Below are positions 1-8,682 of a stretch of 64,000 nt of DNA, in pieces. The position numbers and the translations under genes were made by a program. Origin of the DNA: Bacteroidota bacterium (lineage in GTDB: Bacteria > Bacteroidota > Bacteroidia > B-17B0 > Aurantibacillaceae). The notes under the pieces were generated by a model, which saw only the letters and a program-made list of their open reading frames with translations, was not told the origin of the DNA and did no database searches. The first letter of the stretch is position 1; each line of letters begins with the position of its first letter. The stretch covers positions 62,001-126,000 of the forward strand of contig JAJNDK010000005.1 in assembly GCA_021156365.1 (NCBI GenBank), given 5' to 3'.

Positions 1-83
1 GTATCCAATATGCCGCGCAGTTGGTTTTGAATAACTGTGGCTTCCGGAATTTTGAGACCTTCGTAGAGTGGTAATGAAGTCAT
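1..83 (-). CDS. N-terminal fragment of an unidentified protein
   Basis: An ATG on the minus strand at 83 opens a frame that continues off the left edge. Only the first 27 residues are visible, starting MTSLPLYEGLKIPEATV. There is no signal peptide or recognisable motif in this stretch, so I cannot assign a family. It is divergent from the NUDIX gene, with about 70 bp between the two starts. The frame is open to the edge and begins with a sensible ATG, which is the only support for it being real. Confidence 0.45.
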   Translation of the reverse strand, partial: MTSLPLYEGLKIPEATVIQNQLRGILD

Positions 84-153
84 AAGCGGATTCTATTTCG
101 TAAAAATATACAAAGCAGGTGCCAGTGCCTTTTGTTTCATTAAATTTACGAAA

Positions 154-618
154 ATGAAACAAAGCGCCGGTATTTTACTTTATAGGATCGAAGAAAGGAA
201 TTTGAAAGTTCTGCTGGCGCATCCGGGCGGGCCTTTCTGGGCAAAAAAAGATGCAGGTTCCTGGAGTATTCCAAAAGGCGAATTCACTGAAACCGAAGAT
301 GCATTGTCGGCAGCTAAGCGGGAATTCTTTGAAGAAACCGGCTTTGAGATCAGCGGTGATTGTAAAACGCTTACCCCTATAAAACAGAAAAGCGGCAAGC
401 TGGTTCATGCCTGGGCGGTGGAACAGGATCTCGATGCTTCAATGATCAAAAGCAATACCTTCGAAATGGAGTGGCCACCGAAATCGGGAAAGATGCAAGA
501 GTTCCCGGAAATAGACAGAGCGGAGTGGTTTAGTGTGGGAGAAGCAATGGAGAAGATATTGCCGGCGCAGAGAAGTTTTATTGAGGAGTTAATGAAGTTG
601 TCGGAAAACCCCATCTAA
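154..618 (+). CDS. NUDIX hydrolase
   Basis: A 154-aa cytoplasmic protein with a complete NUDIX box at about residues 42-64. The pattern G-x5-E-x7-RE-x-x-EE-x-G is present as GEFTETED followed by REFFEETGF, so the metal-binding glutamates are intact. The family hydrolyses a nucleoside diphosphate linked to another moiety; the exact substrate cannot be told from sequence. The region before the box (GPFWAKKDAGSWSIPKG) is typical of small housecleaning NUDIX enzymes. Its stop lies 8 bp from the convergent mutY stop. MutY also carries a NUDIX-like C-terminal domain for 8-oxoguanine recognition, so a shared nucleotide-sanitation theme is possible, but that is inference from position. Confidence 0.9.
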   Translation: MKQSAGILLYRIEERNLKVLLAHPGGPFWAKKDAGSWSIPKGEFTETEDALSAAKREFFEETGFEISGDCKTLTPIKQKSGKLVHAWAVEQDLDASMIKSNTFEMEWPPKSGKMQEFPEIDRAEWFSVGEAMEKILPAQRSFIEELMKLSENPI

Positions 619-625
619 AATATAA

Positions 626-1672
626 TCACCCAAACAAATACCTGTCGATCAACCTTGGCAAGGCAAATTGTTTGATGTCCTTCATTTTCGTTAGTATAAA
701 ATCATCTGTTGCTTCCAAAGTACCGTCCGTTTTGATATGCACGAAATGTGCGTACAAGGTTTGATGCGAGAGCTGGTGTTTTTGCACCGTCGAAATTTTT
801 GTGAGGGAATATTTCTGTTTACCTGCAATTTTTTTCAGCAGAGGATCATTCATTGCTTTTTCAGGCTTTAGCTCCTTGTCGCTTTCTATCATCGGGAATT
901 CGAACAGCTCCGTCCAGATGTCTTTGGCTGTACGTTTTCTAAGCAAGGTGTTTTTCTTCGCATCTTCTATCAGCAGGTAATAAAAATACCGCGTACGGAC
1001 CTTTGTTTTCTTTTCTTTCACAGGAAGAACTCCGATCCGATCCTCTGCAAAGGCCACACAGTCTGTATTGAGTGGGCAGATCTCACAATCGGGATTCTGC
1101 GGCTTACATTGCAGGGCACCGAATTCCATGATAGCCTGGTTGTGAAGTCCCGGTTTTTTTTTGTTCAGCACTTCTGTTGCTAACTGTTGAAATTGCTTTT
1201 TTCCGGCTGTGCTGTCGATCGGCGTATCAATACCAAAAACCCGGGAAAGCACCCGGTACACATTTCCGTCGACCACTGCCTGTGCTTCGTTATAACAAAA
1301 GGAAGCAATGGCTGCTGCCGTATAGGGGCCAATGCCTTTCAGCTTTAAAATTTCGTCGTAGGTTGTGGGAAATACGCTTTTGTGCTCGTTCACCACGGTA
1401 TTTGCCGTTGCATAAATATTCCGTGCGCGGGAGTAGTAACCCAATCCCTGCCAGGTTTTCATCACTTCACCAATGGGAGCCTTTGCCAGGTGTTTGATCG
1501 TAGGATAATTTTCGGTAAAGGCAAAATAATAGCTCATGCCCTGCTCCACCCGCGTCTGTTGCAGAATGATCTCGGACAGCCAGATTTTATAAGGATCCTG
1601 CGTATTTCTCCAGGGCAGATCGCGTTTGTTCTTTTTGTACCAGGTAGTTATTTTTTGGGAGAAGTCGGTCAT
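626..1672 (-). CDS. mutY: A/G-specific adenine DNA glycosylase MutY
   Basis: Base-excision repair enzyme that removes adenine mispaired with 8-oxoguanine. The 348-aa protein has the catalytic glutamate in WLSEIILQQTRV (Glu34), the helix-hairpin-helix LKGIGPYTAAAI, the catalytic aspartate in VVDGNVYRVLSR, and the four-cysteine [4Fe-4S] loop C-x6-C-x2-C-x5-C (CKPQNPDCEICPLNTDC). The last 120 residues form the NUDIX-like domain that reads the oxidised guanine. The frame extends upstream to 1714, but I chose the ATG at 1672. MTDFSQKI matches the usual MutY N-terminus, and a -7 promoter element lies inside the upstream extension (1689-1696). It is convergent with the NUDIX gene. Confidence 0.96.
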   Translation of the reverse strand: MTDFSQKITTWYKKNKRDLPWRNTQDPYKIWLSEIILQQTRVEQGMSYYFAFTENYPTIKHLAKAPIGEVMKTWQGLGYYSRARNIYATANTVVNEHKSVFPTTYDEILKLKGIGPYTAAAIASFCYNEAQAVVDGNVYRVLSRVFGIDTPIDSTAGKKQFQQLATEVLNKKKPGLHNQAIMEFGALQCKPQNPDCEICPLNTDCVAFAEDRIGVLPVKEKKTKVRTRYFYYLLIEDAKKNTLLRKRTAKDIWTELFEFPMIESDKELKPEKAMNDPLLKKIAGKQKYSLTKISTVQKHQLSHQTLYAHFVHIKTDGTLEATDDFILTKMKDIKQFALPRLIDRYLFG

Positions 1673-1688
1673 GGAAATGGCTGCAGGG

Positions 1689-1696
1689 CAAAGATA
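1689..1696 (-). promoter_or_regulatory. -7 element for mutY
   Basis: The minus strand reads TATCTTTG, an exact match to the Bacteroidota -7 consensus TAnnTTTG, 17 bp upstream of the chosen mutY ATG. This argues against the longer start at 1714. A short direct repeat GGATCAAAT (1709-1727 area) lies just upstream. No TTTG -33 box sits at ideal spacing. Confidence 0.5.
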
Positions 1697-2197
1697 ACAA
1701 GAACTTCGGATCAAATTGGATCAAATACACGTTTTCCACTTAAGAATTCTCCTAATATAAACAACATGAGAATTATCTTTTTTCCCACTTTTTATACAAA
1801 AACACCTAAGTGCTGAAAAACAAGCATTTGAATTTTTAGTGTCAAAACTGTCAATTTCGTCGTGTTAAAAAGTAGGTTCAAATGTTGATTTCATTTTTTG
1901 GTCAGCGGGCTTTTTTTCAGAACATTTGTAGAACATAACAGCCCTGTTCTTTGTTTTATTGGTAAATAGCCAAAATGCCAGTAAAATCAATATATACAAG
2001 CACTGCTGTGGTAAATTGTTGTTTTTTAAAAATTGTTGATCTGTGCAGAGAGAAAATGAGCTGGATCCCCACTCATTTTTCTCTGATACACAAAAAAAGA
2101 AAGCGTATCCCACACTCTTTTTTTTGAGCGTATGTTGAAACAAAAAAACACCGTGAGAAAGAAAGTTTAGTATTATATATAAAGAAGAGAAAAAACT
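1697..2197. other. AT-rich intergenic region upstream of nrdB
   Basis: About 500 bp between the divergent mutY and nrdB starts. It holds poly-A/T tracts and must carry the nrd promoter. I see no exact TAnnTTTG box, no convincing NrdR box pair, and no riboswitch-like structure. A 92-codon minus-strand frame in it (1865-2143) has skewed composition, and I do not consider it a gene. Confidence 0.5.
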
Positions 2198-3166
2198 ATG
2201 ACAGAACCAATCCTTGTAGAAAACAAAGACCGCTTTGTTTTATTCCCGATAAAGCACAATGCTATCTGGGACATGTATAAAAAAGCAGAAGCCAGTTTCT
2301 GGACAGCAGAAGAAATTGACCTTGCTCAGGACCTACAAGACTGGGATAATAAGTTAAGCAATGACGAACGTCATTTTGTAAAACATGTATTGGCTTTCTT
2401 TGCGGCCAGCGATGGTATCGTAAACGAGAACCTGGCGATCAACTTCCTGAACGAAGTGCAATACCCGGAAGCACGTTGTTTCTACGGTTTCCAGATCATG
2501 ATCGAGAACATCCATTCTGAAACCTATTCTTTGTTAATAGATACGTATATTAAAGATCCGGCAGAGAAGGATAAATTGTTCCACGCCGTTGATACCGTGC
2601 CTTGTGTAGGTAAAAAAGCGGACTGGGCTATAAAGTGGATCGGCAACGGTACTTTTGCTGAAAGACTGATCGCATTTGCAGCTGTAGAAGGAATTTTCTT
2701 CTCCGGTTCGTTCTGCTCCATTTTCTGGCTGAAAAAACGCGGATTAATGCCTGGCCTTACTTTTAGTAATGAGCTGATCTCCCGCGACGAAGGTTTACAT
2801 TGTGATTTTGCCTGCTTACTTTACAGCCAGCTAACAAACAAACTACCGGTAGAACAGGTTACCAATATCATCACGAATGCCGTGACCATTGAAAAAGAAT
2901 TTGTAGTAGATGCGATTCCTGTAAGACTTATAGGAATGAACGCAGACCTTATGTGTCAATACATTGAATTTGTTGCCGATCGCCTGTTGCAGTCTTTGGG
3001 ATGTCCTAAATTCTACAACGCGACCAACCCTTTCCCTTTCATGGAGATGATTTCCCTGCAAGGAAAGACCAACTTCTTCGAAAAACGCGTGGCCGAGTAT
3101 CAAAAGGCCGGTGTTATGGGCAAAAGCGAAACAAACAACGTTTTCAAGCTCGACGAAGATTTTTAA
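2198..3166 (+). CDS. nrdB: Class Ia ribonucleotide reductase small (radical) subunit
   Basis: The beta subunit holds the di-iron/tyrosyl radical cofactor that starts reduction of ribonucleoside diphosphates. It is 322 aa. Iron ligands are visible as the Asp in AEEIDL, the Glu in SDGIVNENL, Glu and His in ENIHSETYS (with the radical Tyr four residues after the His), the Glu in AAVEGIFF, and Glu/His in [10 protein letters not shown]. The C-terminus NVFKLDEDF is the tail that docks into the large subunit, and it resembles the eukaryotic tail more than the E. coli one. Much of the sequence ([36 protein letters not shown]) reads like animal R2. nrdA follows 209 bp downstream on the same strand. 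Confidence 0.97.
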   Translation: MTEPILVENKDRFVLFPIKHNAIWDMYKKAEASFWTAEEIDLAQDLQDWDNKLSNDERHFVKHVLAFFAASDGIVNENLAINFLNEVQYPEARCFYGFQIMIENIHSETYSLLIDTYIKDPAEKDKLFHAVDTVPCVGKKADWAIKWIGNGTFAERLIAFAAVEGIFFSGSFCSIFWLKKRGLMPGLTFSNELISRDEGLHCDFACLLYSQLTNKLPVEQVTNIITNAVTIEKEFVVDAIPVRLIGMNADLMCQYIEFVADRLLQSLGCPKFYNATNPFPFMEMISLQGKTNFFEKRVAEYQKAGVMGKSETNNVFKLDEDF

Positions 3167-3375
3167 CCCTTAAGCTTCCCAGGTTACAGTATTCAACGAG
3201 GTTTAGGTCTCGTAAGGACTTAGTAGCCTCATAATCAGCCAGGTTAAGTAATTAAAATCAGATTGTTAATAGAATAAATAAATAGAAACAAAAAAGGGAT
3301 AATTGTGGCGTTAAATTGCAATCTCAATCCCGGACTTAAATAACTGAATACGCAACAACCCAAAACCAAGAACTT

Positions 3376-5796
3376 ATGTTAGTAGTAAAAAGAGATGGTA
3401 CCACCGAGTCGGTAAAATTCGACAAAATCACAGCCCGTGTTCAAAAACTGTGCTATGGCTTAGACGCGGCACATATTGACTCTGTTAAAGTTGCAATGAA
3501 AGTGATCGAAGGTTTGTACGATGGCGTTACAACCACAGTACTCGATAACCTTGCAGCAGAAACAGCAGCCTCCCTCACCACACATCATCCGGATTATGCG
3601 CAATTGGCGTCGCGTATAGCCGTTTCGAGTCTTCACAAAAATACCACCAAGTCGTTTTCCAAAACAATAGAGGAGCTTTACAACTATATCGATCCAAAAA
3701 CCAATCAGCCTGCACAATTGATCGCTGACGATGTATATGCGATCGTAATGGCCAATTCACAGCTTCTTGATTCTACCATCATTTATGACCGTGATTTCGG
3801 TTACGATTATTTCGGATTCAAAACCCTGGAGCGTTCCTACTTATTAAAAATGAACAATCAGGTGGCAGAACGCCCGCAGCACATGATCATGCGTGTGGCT
3901 GTCGGTATTCACAAAGAAGATATCGCTTCTGCTATCGAAACATACAACCTGATGAGCGAGCGCTGGTTCACACATGCTACGCCTACACTGTTCAACGCAG
4001 GCACTCCAAAACCACAGATGTCTTCCTGCTTCCTGCTGCAAATGCAGGACGACAGCATCGAAGGTATTTACAATACACTGAAACAAAGTGCCCGCATTTC
4101 TCAAAGTGCAGGTGGTATCGGGCTTAGCATCCACAATGTGCGTGCTACAGGATCTTATATCAAAGGTACGAACGGAACTTCCAACGGGATCATCCCGATG
4201 CTGAAAGTATTCAACGAAACCGCCCGTTACGTTGACCAGGGAGGCGGAAAACGCAAAGGTTCCATAGCAGTATACCTGGAGCCATGGCATGCAGATGTGT
4301 TCCATTTCCTCGACATCCGTAAAAATCACGGGAAAGAAGAAATGCGTGCACGTGATCTTTTCACTGCCATGTGGACTCCTGACCTGTTCATGAAACGTGT
4401 GGAAGCAGAAGGCGAATGGAGCCTGTTCTGTCCGAATGAAGCTCCGGGTCTTGGCGACTGCTGGGGAGAGGAATTCGAAGCATTATACATCCGCTACGAA
4501 GCGGAAGGAAAAGCACGCAAAACTATCCCTGCACGTGAGCTATGGGCTGCCATCATCGAATCACAGATCGAAACCGGAAACCCATACATGTTGTTCAAAG
4601 ATGCTGCCAACAGCAAAAGTAATCAGCAAAACCTGGGCACGATCAAATCTTCAAATCTCTGTACAGAGATCATCGAATACACTTCGGCAGACGAGATCGC
4701 CGTATGTAATTTAGCTTCTCTTGCATTGCCACGTTTTGTAGATACAGAAACCGGCACTATCGATCACCAGAAATTATTCGAGGTAACCTATACGGCGACA
4801 AAGAACTTAAACAAGATCATCGACCGTAACTACTACCCGGTGCCGGAAGCAAGGAACAGCAATATGCGCCATCGCCCGATCGGGTTAGGTGTACAGGGGC
4901 TGGCCGATGTATTTATCATGCTGCGTTACCCTTTTGAAAGTGATGAGGCACGCCAGATAAATAAAGATATTTTCGAAACTATTTACTACGCGGCAATGAC
5001 GGCAAGTAAAGACCTTTCTAAAATAGAAGGACCATACGAAACATACGAAGGCTCACCGATCTCCAAAGGGATCTTCCAGTTCGATATGTGGGATGTAACA
5101 CCAAGCAATCGCTGGGAGTGGGACATTCTGCGTGACGAAGTGAAAAAATACGGTGTACGTAATTCTTTATTGGTTGCTCCGATGCCAACTGCTTCCACTT
5201 CCCAGATCTTAGGAAACAATGAGTGTTTCGAGCCGTATACGTCTAACATCTACACACGCCGTGTATTGTCAGGAGAGTTTGTGGTAGTGAACAAACATTT
5301 ACTGAAAGACTTAGTGAAATTAGGTATGTGGAACGAGAACCTGAAAAACAAGATCATTGCTTCCAACGGTTCCGTACAACATATCGATGAGATCCCACAA
5401 AACATCAAGGATATTTATAAAACAGTTTGGGAGATCAAACAACGTTCTATCATCGACATGTCTGCCGACCGCGGAGCATTCATTTGCCAGAGCCAGTCAC
5501 TGAACCTGTTCATCCAGGATGCAAATTTTGCTAAATTGTCTTCTGCTCATTTCTACTCATGGAAAAAAGGCCTGAAAACAGGCATGTACTACCTGCGTAC
5601 GAAAGCAGCAGCAGATGCGATCAAATTCACTGTTGACCAGGATGCACTGCAACAAACGACCGTTCAGGTATTGGGCAACGAAGATGCATTGTTAGTAGAA
5701 CGCGGACAAACACATGTATTGTCATTCGAAGAACAACAGGCGCAATTATCCTGCTCACTGGACAATCCGGATGCATGCGAGGCTTGTGGATCCTAA
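3376..5796 (+). CDS. nrdA: Class Ia ribonucleotide reductase large (catalytic) subunit
   Basis: The alpha subunit reduces NDPs to dNDPs. The 806-aa protein starts with an ATP-cone ([16 protein letters not shown]), the allosteric activity site. Active-site landmarks are SSCFLL (redox Cys), NLCTEIIEY (Asn, thiyl Cys and Glu), [11 protein letters not shown] (second redox Cys) and the radical-transfer tyrosines in [13 protein letters not shown]. The C-terminal tail [14 protein letters not shown] ends in a CxxC pair that re-reduces the active site. Tail, length and core motifs match the eukaryotic-type (NrdAe-like) subclass. A hairpin terminator follows directly, so nrdB-nrdA looks like a self-contained transcription unit. 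Confidence 0.97.
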   Translation: MLVVKRDGTTESVKFDKITARVQKLCYGLDAAHIDSVKVAMKVIEGLYDGVTTTVLDNLAAETAASLTTHHPDYAQLASRIAVSSLHKNTTKSFSKTIEELYNYIDPKTNQPAQLIADDVYAIVMANSQLLDSTIIYDRDFGYDYFGFKTLERSYLLKMNNQVAERPQHMIMRVAVGIHKEDIASAIETYNLMSERWFTHATPTLFNAGTPKPQMSSCFLLQMQDDSIEGIYNTLKQSARISQSAGGIGLSIHNVRATGSYIKGTNGTSNGIIPMLKVFNETARYVDQGGGKRKGSIAVYLEPWHADVFHFLDIRKNHGKEEMRARDLFTAMWTPDLFMKRVEAEGEWSLFCPNEAPGLGDCWGEEFEALYIRYEAEGKARKTIPARELWAAIIESQIETGNPYMLFKDAANSKSNQQNLGTIKSSNLCTEIIEYTSADEIAVCNLASLALPRFVDTETGTIDHQKLFEVTYTATKNLNKIIDRNYYPVPEARNSNMRHRPIGLGVQGLADVFIMLRYPFESDEARQINKDIFETIYYAAMTASKDLSKIEGPYETYEGSPISKGIFQFDMWDVTPSNRWEWDILRDEVKKYGVRNSLLVAPMPTASTSQILGNNECFEPYTSNIYTRRVLSGEFVVVNKHLLKDLVKLGMWNENLKNKIIASNGSVQHIDEIPQNIKDIYKTVWEIKQRSIIDMSADRGAFICQSQSLNLFIQDANFAKLSSAHFYSWKKGLKTGMYYLRTKAAADAIKFTVDQDALQQTTVQVLGNEDALLVERGQTHVLSFEEQQAQLSCSLDNPDACEACGS

Positions 5797-5820
5797 GCAC
5801 TACACCTATTTACTAAATAA

Positions 5821-5851
5821 AAAAGCGCTCTGGTTAAAGAGCGCTTTTTTT
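5821..5851 (+). terminator. Rho-independent terminator after nrdA
   Basis: AAAAGCGCTC, an 8-nt loop, then GAGCGCTTTTTTT. The stem is perfect with A- and T-tracts on both sides, so it could also stop the HxlR gene arriving from the other strand. Confidence 0.9.
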
Positions 5852-5876
5852 ATTACATAGCATTTAAATGATCTTT

Positions 5877-6233
5877 CTATTTGAATCTACGTTGATTACT
5901 GGCCCCCCACTTTGCCATCGCGTCCAAAACAGGACACAATGTTTTTCCGAAAGCAGACAGCGAGTATTCCACACGGGGCGGCACCACCGGAAAAGCTTTA
6001 CGGGTAATGATCTTATCCTGCTCTAATTCCTTCAGCGTTTCGATCAGCATCTTTTCCGTAATATTCGGAATCCCCTTTTTGAGCTCGCTGTATCTTTTTT
6101 TATCCTCAATGAGTTGATAGAGCACCAGCGGTTTCCAGCGGCCGCCAATTTTCTGCAGTGTAAGCGTTACCGGGCAATACAGATTTTTTACCTCGTTCTC
6201 GTAATTGGTGGAAGTGGTTTTCCTTGTTTTCAT
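5877..6233 (-). CDS. HxlR-family winged-helix transcriptional regulator
   Basis: A 118-aa DNA-binding protein of the HxlR/DUF24 family. Characteristic pieces are the cysteine near the N-terminus (NLYCPVTLTL, often a redox sensor), GGRWKPLVLYQL, the recognition-helix region RYSELKKGIPNITEKMLIETL, and the wing with PPRVEYSLSAFG. It is divergent from an NmrA-like reductase gene with about 110 bp between the starts. This is the standard layout for an HxlR repressor controlling its neighbour in response to reactive electrophiles or oxidants. The sensor cysteine and the target are inferred from family and context. Confidence 0.93.
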   Translation of the reverse strand: MKTRKTTSTNYENEVKNLYCPVTLTLQKIGGRWKPLVLYQLIEDKKRYSELKKGIPNITEKMLIETLKELEQDKIITRKAFPVVPPRVEYSLSAFGKTLCPVLDAMAKWGASNQRRFK

Positions 6234-6254
6234 TTGCTGATTTCTTTTATACTT

Positions 6255-6268
6255 ACCTTTTTGTAGGT
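6255..6268. promoter_or_regulatory. Candidate HxlR operator
   Basis: ACCT-N6-AGGT dyad in the HxlR/NmrA intergenic space, close to the HxlR start. A related half-site (GGTACTACCTTTTAAGTA) lies 20 bp further on. The symmetry and location between divergent genes suggest regulator binding; the assignment to HxlR is inference. Confidence 0.4.
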
Positions 6269-6314
6269 TATACGAACTTTTTAGTTGGTACTACCTTTTA
6301 AGTATGTAAAGATA

Positions 6315-6322
6315 TACATTTG
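6315..6322 (+). promoter_or_regulatory. -7 element of the NmrA-like gene
   Basis: TACATTTG, exact TAnnTTTG, 24 bp upstream of the ATG at 6347. It overlaps the possible TTG start at 6320 and so favours the ATG. Confidence 0.5.
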
Positions 6323-6346
6323 ACGAATAATTCTAAAACAAAAAAT

Positions 6347-7252
6347 ATGAAATATGTAATAACAGGTTCACTGGGCCACATCAGCCGACCGGTGGTACAG
6401 GAGCTTATCAAAGCAGGACACGAAGTAAGTGTTATCAGCAGCAGTACAAATAAGAAAGCGGAGATCGAATCGCTGAAAGCAAAAGCCCTTATCGGTTCGG
6501 TGGAAGATGCAGGATTTTTAACAGCGGCGTTTGCAGGAGCCGACGCTGTATATTTAATGATCCCACCTAATTTTGCACCGGCAGATTGGCCGGCATGGAT
6601 GAGACAAGTGGCTGACAATTATGCGGCCGCTATCGAAAAGAACAAAGTCAAAAAAGTGGTTCAACTGAGCAGCATTGGTGCACACCTGGGCCAGGGAGCA
6701 GGGCCCATCGACGGGCTAGCTTATCTCGAAAACAAACTGAAACAGATCCCCGGAACCGATGTAAAAGCCTTGCGTCCTTCGTACTTTTATTACAACCTGT
6801 TCAGCATGATCCCGCTTATTAAGCAGGCTGGTATTATGGGCAGTAACTTCGGCAATCCGGATGAGAAACTGGTGCTGGTACATACCGACGATATCGCAGA
6901 GGCCGCTATGGAAGAACTGCTGAAGCTGTCCTTTACCGGGCATTCGGTTCGTTACATTGCCAGTGATGAACGCAGCGTTTCCGAAATCGCGGGCGTGCTT
7001 TCAGAGGCTATCGGAAAACCCGGAATACCCTGGGTCGGATTCACCGACGAACAATCATTCGGCGGTATGCTACAGGCTGGCCTCAGCCAAACCATCGCTG
7101 AAGGTTATACGCAGATGGGCAAAAGCATCCGCGAAGGAAAAGTGCAGGAAGATTATTGGAAAAACCGGCCGGCCAGCCTGGGTCGCGTGAAGCTGGAAGA
7201 CTTCGCTAAGGTTTTTGCCGGCGCCTTTGAAGCTGAACCCGCCAGCGTATAG
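6347..7252 (+). CDS. NmrA-like NAD(P)-binding oxidoreductase
   Basis: A 301-aa atypical short-chain dehydrogenase with a Rossmann fold. The N-terminus MKYVITGSLGHISRPVVQEL is the dinucleotide-binding beta-alpha-beta unit, with GSLGHIS in place of GxxGxxG, as is common in NmrA/QOR2-type proteins. VVQLSSIGAH and LRPSYFYYN match the middle of the family. The conserved Tyr-x3-Lys catalytic pair is not obvious, so it may act as a quinone reductase or redox sensor. An upstream TTG at 6320 is possible, but it overlaps the promoter element, so I start at the ATG. It is probably controlled by the divergent HxlR gene. Confidence 0.88.
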   Translation: MKYVITGSLGHISRPVVQELIKAGHEVSVISSSTNKKAEIESLKAKALIGSVEDAGFLTAAFAGADAVYLMIPPNFAPADWPAWMRQVADNYAAAIEKNKVKKVVQLSSIGAHLGQGAGPIDGLAYLENKLKQIPGTDVKALRPSYFYYNLFSMIPLIKQAGIMGSNFGNPDEKLVLVHTDDIAEAAMEELLKLSFTGHSVRYIASDERSVSEIAGVLSEAIGKPGIPWVGFTDEQSFGGMLQAGLSQTIAEGYTQMGKSIREGKVQEDYWKNRPASLGRVKLEDFAKVFAGAFEAEPASV

Positions 7253-7583
7253 CAAAGTGTTGTTATTACTTAAACTTTCTGTTGTAGGGAAAGGTTTGAA
7301 ATAAATTCAGCTGTCACGTCGATCACGCCATAGCGTGACGACAATGCTCTTCAAATGTAGGAAATCTGTTAGTTTAAAAAATATTCTTCAGGCACGGCAT
7401 CGGAATGTATCGAGACGCTTACGAAGGCAGCTCTATTGCTCCGGGCCGTTCTCGATACGCTCCGAAGTCGTTACTTAAAGCATGTCGGAAAATTTGACAA
7501 GATGTTTTCTTTTAATCAGTATCGTGGCACTCGAACTGGCATGTCTACAAAAAACCAACCTTTTCTTACAACAGTACTTAAAT
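7253..7583. other. Structured intergenic region with two long hairpins
   Basis: No gene. Hairpin one (7318-7342) is GTCG-A-TCACGC, loop CATA, GCGTGA-CGAC, ten base pairs with a single bulged A. Hairpin two (7407-7458) has GTATCGAGA paired with TCTCGATAC around a 34-nt loop. Neither is followed by a T-run, so they are not simple terminators. The material looks like a degenerate intergenic repeat or a small structured RNA. Confidence 0.5.
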
Positions 7584-7618
7584 AAAAGCGGGACTACCAA
7601 TGACAGTCCCGCTTTTTT
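7584..7618. terminator. Bidirectional terminator
   Basis: AAAAGCGGGACT, loop, AGTCCCGCTTTTTT. The near-perfect stem is flanked by A's on one side and T's on the other. It sits 27 bp from the stop of the minus-strand lipoprotein gene and also faces the NmrA-like gene. Confidence 0.9.
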
Positions 7619-7644
7619 AGAAACCTAAAACGGCTATCCTAAAA

Positions 7645-8361
7645 TTACTTTACGGTAATTGTCGTAGAAGTCAATTCTTTCGCGCCTGGTTTGGAATCCG
7701 ACTCATTCATCCGCAGGTCGTATGAGCCTGGTTTGGAAGGAGCGACCATATTAACGGTAGCATTGTTCTTGCCATTCAGGTAAACAAAAGACACATCATG
7801 CATGTCATTTGTTGCCTCTGTTCCATGTTCGATTTCAGAAGGGATTATACCGATCCAGGCATTTTTGTCCATACCGGCTTGGGAAGTGTATTTAACTACT
7901 ATTTGCTCACCGGCTTTAAATTCCGTTTTGTCAAGTGTAATGGCATTCGGCAGGTTTTCCTGGGCAACGGCTTCAACAGTGAAAGAAACCGTAGCCAGCT
8001 CTTTGGCATTGGGTTTTGAATCCGATTCATTTAACCTGAAATCAAAGCTACCACCTGTTTCAGGCGCTGTAAAAGTCATCGATCCGGTTACCTGGCCATT
8101 CAGGTATTTATAGGCTATATCGAACTGATCGTTTGTTACTTCTGATCCGTGCGCTGTTGAAGAAGGAATAAGTCCTATCCATGCTTTTTGGTCAAGACCT
8201 TCCTCCGCGGTAAATGTCACAGTGATCTGATCACCGGATTTCACAGTGGTTTTATCCACTTTTAGCGAGTTTGTTCCGGTTTTTTTCGCGCCGCAGGAAG
8301 CAAGCATTAAGCCCATTGCCACAACTGCCGAGGCATTCAATAAAATAATTCTTGTTTTCAT
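7645..8361 (-). CDS. Lipoprotein with two tandem SKICH-like beta domains
   Basis: A 238-aa exported lipoprotein. The N-terminus has a charged start, a hydrophobic stretch and the lipobox LASC, with the modified cysteine at about residue 18. The rest is two copies of one roughly 90-residue domain. Each copy has the order VDKT..V/FK.G(D/E)Q, WIG(L/I)IPS, HG(S/T)E.TND, YLNG, then FDFRLNESDSKP or YDLRMNESDSKP. The copies are clearly an internal duplication. The WIG..YLNG..DLR arrangement recalls SKICH-type immunoglobulin-like folds, but I cannot name a function. I started at the ATG at 8361 rather than 8454 because only that start gives a lipoprotein signal. It is monocistronic with its own terminator. 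Confidence 0.85.
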   Translation of the reverse strand: MKTRIILLNASAVVAMGLMLASCGAKKTGTNSLKVDKTTVKSGDQITVTFTAEEGLDQKAWIGLIPSSTAHGSEVTNDQFDIAYKYLNGQVTGSMTFTAPETGGSFDFRLNESDSKPNAKELATVSFTVEAVAQENLPNAITLDKTEFKAGEQIVVKYTSQAGMDKNAWIGIIPSEIEHGTEATNDMHDVSFVYLNGKNNATVNMVAPSKPGSYDLRMNESDSKPGAKELTSTTITVK

Positions 8362-8682
8362 ATATCGTATAATAAGTTTATATACGAATGTAGACACATA
8401 GGAAAGGTGCCGGAAGATTAATTGGTGAACTGCATGCGGAGCAGGGTAAAACACCGGATGGAATATGTAAAAGGTTATGGCTATTCCGCATTACCGGATC
8501 TTTTCCTTGTTCCGGTGTCTTCTTTATTTCTGTTTTGGAGGAAATACACACTCATTCAACCCTTTCTTGCGATCATAGGTCTAAAAAACACATGCAACCG
8601 GACGCGTTCCTGCAGATTTAAAACTATAAATCTTTCAACACAGTATCCCCGGATTCGGGTATTTTTCTTTATTTTGCAGTAC
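8362..8682. other. Intergenic region between divergent genes
   Basis: About 320 bp between the lipoprotein and the YycJ-like gene. It includes a weak hairpin, ACCGGA-N12-TCCGGT (around 8495-8518), and a near-consensus -7 sequence TATTTTG just before the hydrolase start. An open frame continues upstream of 8683, but it lacks homology-like features and I do not count it as coding. Confidence 0.4.

Noticed and set aside
1865-2143. 92-codon minus-strand frame upstream of nrdB
   Set aside because: Low-complexity Phe/Lys composition, no homology-like motif, lies in a promoter region.
8422-8682. Upstream extension of the YycJ-like protein
   Set aside because: The family N-terminus begins at 8683; the extension has no conserved sequence.
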